Below are positions 1 to 8,700 of a stretch of DNA of 15,266 nucleotides, piece after piece. Every line of letters starts with the position of its first letter. Positions within the stretch are counted from its first letter, which is position 1. This DNA is from Methanobacteriota archaeon. Its GTDB lineage: Archaea > Thermoplasmatota > Poseidoniia > Poseidoniales > Thalassarchaeaceae. The notes beneath the pieces are model-generated. The model saw only the letters and a list, made by a program, of their open reading frames with translations. It made no database searches and was not told the origin of the DNA. The stretch is taken from positions 1 to 15,266 of the forward strand of contig PBGH01000021.1 of the NCBI GenBank assembly GCA_002720055.1, written 5' to 3'. A program made the position numbers and the translations under genes.

Positions 1-13
1 CCTTTTTTTCCAT
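1..13 (-). CDS. Possible start of a fourth co-directional gene (edge, 4 codons)
   Basis: An ATG at 13-11 is preceded by GGAG (minus strand, 22-19) with a 5-nt spacer, and continues as Glu-Lys-Lys before the window ends. It lies about 34 nt after the topoisomerase stop, in line with the tight spacing of the other genes. Only four codons are visible, so neither the gene nor its product can be judged. Confidence 0.25.
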
Positions 14-47
14 ACCATCTCCATCGCGGCGTTACCCTTCAACCATC

Positions 48-1379
48 CTAGTTCTTGGAGAACTTGAACTCTTGATCTTCCCACGCCTTCATGTAATTGA
101 TAGCAGCAGTCTCGTCCGGGAGCATTTGCCTCCCTCTTATGGGTCCATTCTTGGCATCATTCCACCTCTCCAAGAATACCTCATCTTCCCAATCATCCAT
201 GAACATAGGTCTGATGTATGATGATCTGCAGACTGCCCTGGTATTTCCTAGGTCGGCTGCTACGGTATCTATCACTGCTAGCATCGTGGCCATCCTGTCA
301 TTCTCGGAATCTCCAGGGAGCTTCCCCGACTCGGCCAACTTTGCTAGCCCCTCGGTCCCCTTCAGATACCTGCCACACCATTCCACGTATGGTGGGAAGC
401 CATCTTTCTCAGACCTCTCAATTGCCTCTTGGTGTAGCTTCGGCAACTCGGTTATATCCTTCTTGCTAGCATCAGAAACCATTGCCAGTCTGGCAGCGGT
501 CTTCCATGATGCCGCCCATGTTCTGAAGTCCTTGGCGGTGTACCTATTATCCATCTTATCATTTAGGTAGTCGTTGATATGTTCAGCCTTGATGTCGTAG
601 TCATTTCCGTGCTCGTCAACGTACCTGAATATGTCTTGTTCCTTGTCCTTTCCACCAACCTTGGCGGAGTCTTCGATTAATTTTGCAATCTCGGGATGCC
701 GGATGTACAGCTTCCAGTCCTTTCCTGACTTTCCGGTGAATTTCATCATGGCGTTTATTTTCGGCAAGGGGTCCTTATTGTGCTTCAGTACCCTCAATCC
801 CTCTACGATGGCCTTCTCGCCCCTTCTGTAGGCAATATGGCTCTCCTTGAGTGTAGTTAGGCCATAGGACTCGTTCTCTTGGGCATACTGGTCAGATCCT
901 ACTCTGATGTGGTATCTGTCGATAAGCCAGATGACTAGTGCGACGACCTTGTCCCTGTTCATGCCCTTGGTGTCCAGATCAGCCTCGATCTCCAGTCTTA
1001 GGCTATTCAATTCGGTAGCGAACTCATCTATATTCTGGTACTTCAGAATCGATTTGTACTCGATCCACTTTGGGTGGTATCTGTACTGTAGTCTTCCATT
1101 TCCATCCTTTCCAGTGGCCTGGATATGGCCTTTCTCGTTTGAGCAGAACCATACGTCGGTCCAAGCTGGAGGGACTGCAAGCGAGTTGAGGAACTCTATC
1201 CTGTCTTTGTCGCTCAGTTTCTTTCCATTTGGCTGGAAGTAGTCCCATGAGAAAGTTGGCTTGTCGCCCTTCTTATCTGCTGGTATCTCGATCTTCTTTC
1301 TGGTCATTCCAGGCCTTTCCCTATCGCTCAATTCCAGACCTGCTCCTTTAGCAGACGCTCCAGAGTCCTCAGTTTTCAT
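48..1379 (-). CDS. DNA topoisomerase IB (poxvirus/bacterial type)
   Basis: This enzyme relaxes supercoils by nicking one strand through a 3'-phosphotyrosyl link. The N-terminal domain has the family pattern VPPAWTDVWFC, GHIQATGKD and QYRYHPKW. The catalytic core has IRVGSDQYAQENESYGLTTL, FTGKSGKD, TAKDFRTW and LGNTRAVCRSSYIRP. Counting from ATG at 1379, the expected active-site residues are Arg159, Lys217, Arg286, Asn379 (His in vaccinia, Asn in bacterial members) and Tyr388. The spacing from Arg286 to Tyr388 is about 102 residues, against about 51 in vaccinia, so an insertion of about 50 residues lies just before the Asn/Tyr segment. A 55-residue tail follows the tyrosine. I prefer ATG 1379 (443 aa) over an in-frame TTG at 1388. 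No clear Shine-Dalgarno precedes either, so the start is uncertain. It is the bacterial/pox-like form, not the larger eukaryote-like TopIB known from Thaumarchaeota. Confidence 0.93.
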   Translation of the reverse strand: MKTEDSGASAKGAGLELSDRERPGMTRKKIEIPADKKGDKPTFSWDYFQPNGKKLSDKDRIEFLNSLAVPPAWTDVWFCSNEKGHIQATGKDGNGRLQYRYHPKWIEYKSILKYQNIDEFATELNSLRLEIEADLDTKGMNRDKVVALVIWLIDRYHIRVGSDQYAQENESYGLTTLKESHIAYRRGEKAIVEGLRVLKHNKDPLPKINAMMKFTGKSGKDWKLYIRHPEIAKLIEDSAKVGGKDKEQDIFRYVDEHGNDYDIKAEHINDYLNDKMDNRYTAKDFRTWAASWKTAARLAMVSDASKKDITELPKLHQEAIERSEKDGFPPYVEWCGRYLKGTEGLAKLAESGKLPGDSENDRMATMLAVIDTVAADLGNTRAVCRSSYIRPMFMDDWEDEVFLERWNDAKNGPIRGRQMLPDETAAINYMKAWEDQEFKFSKN

Positions 1380-1419
1380 GTAACTCAATCAGGCAACAGG
1401 CTTGAAGAGGTTTCGATGC

Positions 1420-2757
1420 TCACTCAGTGAACTGTGCTAGCAAGGTTTCTAGTGCTCTGATGTCGTTCTCGAGGGTTTCCTTCTCGACTTTCCTCAAGTC
1501 GCCCTCTGCAAGCCTAGCCTGTAGTACCTCTAACTCTGTTCTAGCAGAGTCCCTCTCCTCTTCCAGGTCTGCCTCGTCCTTTAGCATCTTGATCCTTGAA
1601 ACGTGCTGTCTGGTGGCCTTCATCCTCTTCATCCTCTCTCCTGCCTCGCCTTCTGGGAATGGGCTTGGCTTGTTCTTCAGCTCCACTCCTACTGGGTATG
1701 GGATGCTTATTCCTTCTCTACCGAATGCAATGTCCACTTCACGAAGTAACCAATCGATTGCCAGGAACTCTTCGCTGTAGTCGCTGATCCAAGCATATAG
1801 TCGGTAGTTCTTGGAGAAGTCCGCTAACTCCCTCAGTAGGACTCTTGGCGGAGGATCTTCCTCCACAAGGGGGCACTTCTTCGCCACGTCCATTATGACT
1901 TGCTTTACGTGAGCCGAGCGCTCCTCATAGTCTACTCCGATATCAAGCGTCAGTGTTACTCTAGATCCCAAACCGTCGCCACCACCCCTTGCATAGTTGG
2001 TGATCGTGGAGTCTACGAGTCTGTTGTTCGGAATCACGACCAGCTCCTCAGTGAGGGTCAGTATCTTTGTTGACAGGATTCCAACTGACATCACGGTTCC
2101 AGTGACTCCGTCCACCAGGATCCTATCTCCTACTTCGAATGGCTGGTCAACTGCAAGCATGAATGAGTTCAGCATGTTTCCAAGAGTCTGCTGGACCGCC
2201 AATCCTATGATTAGTGAGAAAACTGCGAGTGAAGCTATAATCCCCAGTAACTCTATCCCAACCTCTTGTAGAGCCAGGTATATCCCCATGAATCCGACAA
2301 TGCCCCTCGAGGCAAAGGTGAGAAGTGGGTTTCCACCAGTCACTGTAACGCTCTTATTGGTGTTGTACCTCTCCATTGCAGAGGGTACTATGAATTTGAT
2401 AGCAATGCTGATTATGGATGCCGAGAGTAGTATGTATATCGCTGAGAAGTACGGAGCTACGGCAGTGTATAGCCCGTCATTCCTCCCTAACGTCCACATC
2501 ATTGTCAACTCCACTCCTGATATCAGAACGAATATGTAGACTCGGTTGAATAGGGGGTCAAGGATTTCGTTGTCCCACTCGGCCTCTGTTTTCCTCACCA
2601 CCCTCCATGCTGCCTTCAGTAGAATGTATCTGGTGAAAATCAGGGCGAACAGCGTAATCCCCAGTGAGACTCCAATCTGAGCGATTATTCCTATCTCCTC
2701 TATTTCGTCGAGTAACTCGGCCAGTTCGGAAAATCCATCTGTAATAGGGTCAGCCAT
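1420..2757 (-). CDS. MscS-family small-conductance mechanosensitive channel
   Basis: This 445-residue membrane channel should open under membrane tension and release solutes during hypo-osmotic shock. Predicted membrane helices lie near residues 24-47, 71-91, 99-125, 151-173 and 174-200. The last is the pore-lining helix (IIGLAVQQTLGNMLNSF), matching the MscS TM3 pattern of small residues. The beta domain follows (FEVGDRILVDGVTGTV, then VVIPNNRLVDSTITNY at about 240-255), as does the mixed alpha/beta cytoplasmic domain ending in ISIPYP near 351-355. Two extra N-terminal helices make it longer than the three-helix E. coli MscS (286 aa). Residues about 372-445 form a charged helical tail, probably a coiled coil, that the minimal family lacks. 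The start is fixed by GGAGGT 6 nt upstream. It lies 33 nt after the giant gene and about 40 nt before the topoisomerase gene. Confidence 0.93.
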   Translation of the reverse strand: MADPITDGFSELAELLDEIEEIGIIAQIGVSLGITLFALIFTRYILLKAAWRVVRKTEAEWDNEILDPLFNRVYIFVLISGVELTMMWTLGRNDGLYTAVAPYFSAIYILLSASIISIAIKFIVPSAMERYNTNKSVTVTGGNPLLTFASRGIVGFMGIYLALQEVGIELLGIIASLAVFSLIIGLAVQQTLGNMLNSFMLAVDQPFEVGDRILVDGVTGTVMSVGILSTKILTLTEELVVIPNNRLVDSTITNYARGGGDGLGSRVTLTLDIGVDYEERSAHVKQVIMDVAKKCPLVEEDPPPRVLLRELADFSKNYRLYAWISDYSEEFLAIDWLLREVDIAFGREGISIPYPVGVELKNKPSPFPEGEAGERMKRMKATRQHVSRIKMLKDEADLEEERDSARTELEVLQARLAEGDLRKVEKETLENDIRALETLLAQFTE

Positions 2758-2763
2758 CCATTT

Positions 2764-2769
2764 ACCTCC
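2764..2769 (-). promoter_or_regulatory. Shine-Dalgarno sequence of the MscS gene
   Basis: GGAGGT on the minus strand lies 6 nt before the ATG at 2757-2755, inside the 33-nt gap after the giant gene's stop codon. It is a perfect anti-16S match and fixes the start. No T-run or hairpin was seen in the gap, so read-through transcription from the giant gene is plausible. Confidence 0.8.
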
Positions 2770-2790
2770 AATCGTCCATGTATCAAATGC

Positions 2791-5700
2791 TTATCGTATC
2801 AATCTCTTTGCCTGAAGGACCCACTCGTCCCTGTCTATCCTTCCAGGACCTAGGCCTATCGCCCGGTTAACCTCTTCAGAGATTTCCTGCGTCATACTCG
2901 ATATTTGGGAGATCTTGTAAATCCCGATGTCATTCAACTTCTTCTCTACGAATCTCCCTATCCCGTCTATCTTCTGGAGGTTGTCTCGATCGTCCTCCGA
3001 TCCGAATCCGATTACTGCGAAGTCGATTCCAGGATCATCTTCTTTCTCCCTCACAGGTGCCGTCTCGGAGGTGATACTGCTCAGGAGCTCTGCTGCCTTC
3101 TCCTTCCTCCTTTCGACCTCTCTCCTCTTCTCTTCCTCTTCCTCCTTTATCCTGACTTCCTCCCTAGCCCGTTCGATAAGGTCCTTCTGAGCAATGGCTG
3201 CGCTATCTGGCTCTGCTGAGGTCGTTTCGTCATCTGTATCTTCTCGATCCACCATTGCCCTTGCCTGCTTTGCCCATTCGTCCCTCTTTATCCGACCTGG
3301 GAAGAACTCTATCGCCTCGTTTACCTTATCCTCTAGGTCTGAATTCATTCGGGAAATCTGTGCGAATGTGTAAATGCCAAGTGCGTTCAACTTATCTTCG
3401 ATAAACGGACCAACGCCGTTGATTTCCTGGAGTTGGTCCTTCTGGTCTGCGGTTGCGAATCCTAGTATCCCGAAGTCAATGTCCTTGGACCTCTCTGCAA
3501 CCCTGAGTAGGGCCGATTCCTTCTTCCTGGTCTCGGCATCCAACTTTTCGATCTTGGACTTCCTGTCCTCGAGCTCCTTTTCCATGGCGGCGAACCTCTC
3601 CGCAGCCTTATCTCGAGCGACCTGGTTCTCCTTTTCCTCCAGGTCCATCTGGCGCTTCCTCTCTATCGCTCTCTTCCTCAGCTTCTCCTTGGCCTCCATG
3701 GCCTTAATCTCGGCTTCTCGCTCGACTTCAGCAGCCTTCCTTGCTGCATCCCTCTCTACCATCGCAGCCCTCTCCTGGGCCTCTCTCTGGAGCCGAGCGG
3801 CCCTCTCCTGGGCCTCTCTCTCGATTCTCTCTGCCTCTTCCTCTGCGGCCCTCTTAGCGGCCTCCTCCTCTTCCTTACGAGCCTCTTCCTCGGCCTTCCT
3901 CTCTTCTGCCTTCTTTCTGAGTATCGCTCTGAGCTCGGCAGCCTCTTCCTCGGCCTTCCTCTCTTCCTCTGCAGCCTCCTCGGCGTCTATGCGGGCCCTC
4001 TCCTCTTCCTCGAGCCTCTTCTCACGACTTTTCCTTTCCAGGCGCTCGTTCTCCTCCCTCCTGGCTTCGATCTCGATCTCGGTCTGCTTCCTCTCTGCCT
4101 CTCTACGGGCCTCCTCTGCCTTCCTAACGGCCTCCTCCGCCTCCTCTACCTTCTCCTCAGCTGCAGCGGCCCTCTCCTCCGCCTCCTTTTCGACCTCTGC
4201 GACCTTGTCCCTCAGGTCTTTCTGCATCTCTGCTGCCTCCTTCTTAGCATCGATCTCCGCCTTTGCGATTCTCTCATCTGCCTCCTTCTGCATCTCTGCG
4301 GCCTTCTTCTTGGCCTCCCTCTCGATCATCCTCGCCCTCTTCTTGGCGAGTTCCTCTTCGGGAGTGTCTCGATGGACCTCTACCTCCACGGACCACTGGA
4401 AGTATACTGTGGCCTTGCCCAATCTGATGAGGCCTACGTATTCTGTGGTCTCTACGGTTTCCTCGCTATCGCTGAACTCTAGTCTGAACTCCAGATTGCC
4501 CCTTGAGTTAGATATCTTAGATTTCATGCTGAACCTAGTACCGTTCTCCTCCGATGACATGTCCGTGAAGTCGCAATCCAGTCTGGGTGTGATGTTTGAG
4601 ATCTGAATAATCTCGTGGCTTCTGGCGAAGGAGCCCTTTCTAATCCCCTTCACGGGCTTCAGGATGTACGGGTCATCATATTCGCCTGTACCTCCTTCCC
4701 ATCCGAACTCTGTGGTCGTGTACTCTGGCTCGGGGCCTAGGATCTCCTCCTCTTTGACGGCGAAGGGGTTGATTACCCAGAGGAGCAGGAGTAGCAGTAG
4801 GAGAATCGGGAAGCAGCATATCCAGAGTATCCTCACGGCATCTGGTACGTACACCTCCAATAGGTTGCAGACCCCGTCCCCATCATCGTCTTCCGGGACG
4901 GACAGGTTGTCCTTCGGATTCGTCCCGCAACTGGTCTCGTTGAGATCGGGCCAACCGTCGTTGTCGTCATCTAGGTCCTCTACCAGCTCGAATGTGCAGT
5001 TGGCCGAGTCTGTGAGATACTTGCAGGTCAACTCGTCAGGCATGGTGTCGTTGTCGGTGTCATCCCATGCCGTCGAGTCCTTCGGGAACTTGTCAATCAT
5101 GTCTCCTATGTTGTCCCCATCATCGTCCTCGTCGATGTAGCTGCATACTCCGTCGAGGTCTATGTCCTCCGGGAACGAGGAGGAGTTGGTCGGATCCGTG
5201 TTGCATTCTAGCTCGATAAGGTCCGGCCAGCCATCACCGTCCTCGTCGGTGGTGTTGTCCTCTGGCCAGAATACGTCGAAGTCCACTCTGTATGAGAAGT
5301 CCCACTGAGAGTTCTGAGCCATGAATCGGTGTGAGTACTCTATCAGCAAGTGTCTGAATGCCTCCTCTGGAATCCCCGAGATGACTCCCGTGCTGTTGTC
5401 CAGGACCAGTCCCTTCGGTAGGTCGGGAATCACTGTGAACAGGAGTATACCTCCGCTGTTGGGGGCGATTAGTGGCTCCAGTGGTTCCATCTCCTCCCCA
5501 ACGGTTAGCGTAATCTTGTCATTGGGGTAGAAGAAGACGATAGGGGAGTCGTCGAACTCGTCCAGTGGGTCGCATATCCAGTCCTCGTCTTGATCTTCGG
5601 GACTCTCGACGATGTACAGGGGGTCTGTTCCGCAGGCTATCTCGAATGTGTCGTTCCAACCGTCCCCGTCGTCATCCGGATCAAACAGGTCGGGAACCCC

Positions 5701-8700
5701 GTCCTCATCCGTGTCGAGGTATCTGGCCACTATTGTGATTTGGAAGGTATCCAAGAATAGTGAGTTGCTCCCAGTGATGGTGTAGACGGTCTCGTTCTGC
5801 TCGACTGCTATGGTCCCTGTTAGAAGGCCGTTGGTGTTGTTGAAGTCTAGTCCGTCGGGTGCGGACGGGGAGATGGACCAAGACGTCACGTTGCCTCCGA
5901 AAATCTGGGGCTCCAAGTATACCTCATCCACATTGGTGGTTAGATTGAGGAACTCGTCCAGGTAGATCAGCTCGATGTCGTCATCGTCGGGGTCAGGGGT
6001 GACGGATTGGAGGGTTATCTCCACAGAGCTGTGGTATTGGGAGTTGTTCGCCCATACTGTGAAGATTTGTATCTCGAACTCCCCTATCGGGGCTCCCGAG
6101 ATGGTCCCGTTCACAGGCGTTGTTCTGGAAAGTGCCCCATTGAGGGAGAGGCCCTCGGGTAACTCTGGCCAGACCTCCCAGGTACGCACGTCTCCGCCGT
6201 AGGTGATGCCGACGATCGGAGCTATCGGCTCATTGACGAACAGCAGTTGGGAGGTCACGCTGTAGACGAGGAATATCTCGGAGTCGTCTATCTGGTCGAG
6301 ACCGTCGCACAGGCCGTCTCCGTCCCCATCCTCTGGGAATGAAGTGGGATCTAGAGTACCCGTGAGGCATTCGTCCTCGTCAGTATCCCCCCACCCGTCG
6401 TTGTCGTCGTCCGGATCGGTCTCATCGGGGTCTCCGTCCCCATCGGAGTCAAGCAGCCACGATGAAATCCCTATGGTGAATTGCGAGCCATGCTGGCTGT
6501 TGTTGGCCCAGACTGTGTAGTTGGTCAGGGCGAACTCGGTACTAGGGGTTCCGATGAAAACTCCAGTGGAGTTGTCCATGGCAAGCCCTGGAGGAAGCTC
6601 GGGCGACACTTCCCACGTGCTGATGTCTCCGCCGAAGACTATCGGATAGATTTGGACGATTGACAAGTTAGTCGTCAGGTTCAGCAGGGGGTCGGGGTAT
6701 GCTAGGAGCACGGGCGAGTCGTCTACTGGGTCATTTGCGTCGCAGATCCCATCCCCGTCCTCGTCATCCGGGTAGTCGTCCTCTCCTAGGGGGTCTGTCG
6801 CGCAAGCCGTCTCGTTCGCGTCTTCCCAACCGTCGTTGTCGTCGTCCGGATCGGTCTCATCGGGGATCCCGTCCCCATCGGTGTCAAGTAGGGATGAGGA
6901 GATGTTGAGGCTGAAGGATGCCGAGAAGGCGCTATTGTTGGCCCATATTACGTAGGCCGTGGAGTTGAAGACCTCCGTAGGCGTTCCCGAGATGACTCCT
7001 GTGCTGTTGTCTAGACTCATCCCGGATGGCATGTCGGAGCCCGACTCCCATGACGAGATGGTACCTCCTGATGTGATGGGGACTAGGTCCACCACCGAGA
7101 GATTGACTACAAGGTCGAGGCTATTGACCGGGTAGGCGAGTGCTATCGCTCGATCGTCAGAATCATCTAGCGAATCGCATATCCCATCGCTGTCAGTGTC
7201 GTCGGGCGTGCTTGTCCCGTTCAGAGGATCTGTGCCGCAATCCAACTCCGCCGTGTCATTCCATCCGTCATCGTCATCGTCATCGTCATAGAGGTCCGCT
7301 ATCGAATCCCCATCCGTGTCCACCAGCACGGTGATCGTGATGACTACCGAGCTGGTCTGCGCTCCCGAGGCATTTGCCCAGATGGTGTAGTTGGTCTGGT
7401 TCTGTATGTTTGCTGGCATACCCCATATGCTGCCGTTATCTTCTCCGAAGAGTAACCCAGAGGGCAGATCCGGGGCTATGTCCCAACTCTCGGGCGTCGA
7501 GCCGGAGGTCTGTCCTGCGATGGGCTGCATGGCAACTCCCTCGGTCAGCATTAGATCGGTGGTTGGGAAGCTAAGGAAGATGCCGTTCCCGACTATCCAG
7601 ATTGTAACCTCGGTGCTGGAACTCCCTCCGGAGTTATTTGCCCATACCGTGTAGGTGGTCTGGTTGGTGACCAGCAGCGGAATCCCCTCGAAGTGACCGT
7701 TAGTGGTGTTGAAGGAGAGTCCAAGCGGGAAGGAGGTCGAGTTGATCTCGAAGCTTGCGACCGCGCCACCGACTATGGTGGGGGATATGTCGACCAGTGC
7801 GTCCCTGGGAATGATGTAGGTCCCGTTGCCGTACGAGATGTTTGCTATGGGCTCGTTGATGGTAAAGTCGAAGTTTACCCGTGTTGTCCCTCCTTCGCTG
7901 GTCACTCGGAGCTGGAACGTCTGCTGCGTCAGGTTCACAATCGGCGTACCCCAAACCGTCCCGTTGCTCGCCCCGAGTTGAAGCCCTGAAGGCAGGTCTG
8001 GGACGAAGGTCCAGTTGAGGATGGTGCCGTTGACCTCGTAGGGCGATATGGGCTCTATCTCCGTACCCCGCTCTAAGACGAACGAGGTCTCGTTGTAGGA
8101 TATGGTCGGCCTACCATTGAGTATGGAGAAGGACACGTTCAGCTGGTTGCTTCCCAGGACTGTGTCATTCATCCAGAGCGTGAACGATGACTCGGACATG
8201 TTGGACGTCGCCTCGCCAGAGATCATCCCGGTGTCCGAGTCGATGCTGAGGCCCCCCGGTAGGGGCGATGACGCCCACGAGTCGAGGTACTCGTCGCAGT
8301 AGTTGGTGCCCTGGCTGCAGGTCGCGCCCATCGCGCTCAGGCCCATGACTCCCCAGAGGGTGCTTGGCTCGCCCGCCACCAGGGACGAGCCGCCGATGGT
8401 GTGCCCCACGGTCTCCATGAAGAACTGGCTGTTGTATTGGCAACTGCTAGATGGTCTGCCCATGTAGCTCCCGTTCCAGTAGAGGGAGCATTGGTTCGTG
8501 TAGAAGTTCACCAACATGTTCCCGAGAGGGTCGAATGCGACGTCCTCCCAGTCCAACTTGAAGTCGTTCCCGGGGTTGTTGTTGTAAGTGATCAACTCGT
8601 CGAAGTCCGGGTTCATGTTCGAGTCGAACCTCATGATCCTGTGATGATTGGATTGAGAGTTATACATCTGGCCTAAGAAGAGGACCGGGCGACCCTGGTT

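Larger units (their letters stand above)
4837..8390 (-). repeat. Putative-Ig (He_PIG-like) and thrombospondin-3-like cassette array
   Basis: Residues about 2290-3475 hold nine putative-Ig units with the signature LPxGLxxxNxTGxIxGxP followed by TxYTVWANNS (for example LPSGLQL, LPPGLAMDNSTGVFIG). Units lie near 8390-8115, 8115-7850, 7850-7590, 7590-7325, 7155-6890, 6718-6453, 6280-5975, 5970-5725 and 5550-5260. Acidic calcium blocks at 7323-7155, 6888-6718, 6450-6280, 5722-5555 and 5258-4837 are interleaved. Each block has a Cys pair (typically CGTDP and GICD). Three consecutive Ig-plus-calcium cassettes repeat at about 437 bp (about 146 residues). This is a typical rigid stalk arrangement, which would hold the N-terminal propellers away from the membrane. 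About 45 NxS/T sequons were counted here by eye, so heavy N-glycosylation is likely in an archaeon. Confidence 0.82.

Noticed and set aside
3..9. T7 run near the window start as a transcription terminator
   Set aside because: On the minus strand, where all the genes lie, it is an A-run, and it may be lysine codons of a next gene. No plus-strand gene precedes it, and no hairpin was seen.
1380..1388. TTG at 1388 as start of the topoisomerase
   Set aside because: An in-frame ATG follows three codons later at 1379. There is no Shine-Dalgarno at suitable distance for the TTG, and the extra three residues are not part of the family core. It stays possible.
3374..4606. Plus-strand 410-codon open frame, rich in Ser, Ala and Leu
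   Set aside because: It is the complement of the Glu/Lys/Arg/Ala-rich coiled coil, whose codons rarely give stops on the other strand. Its product is low-complexity Ser/Leu with no recognisable domain, and the minus-strand frame runs on far beyond it with clear domains.
6280..7330. Evenly spaced direct repeats as a possible CRISPR array
   Set aside because: The repeats are about 435 bp apart, in frame, and encode calcium loops of one protein. There are no short unique spacers.
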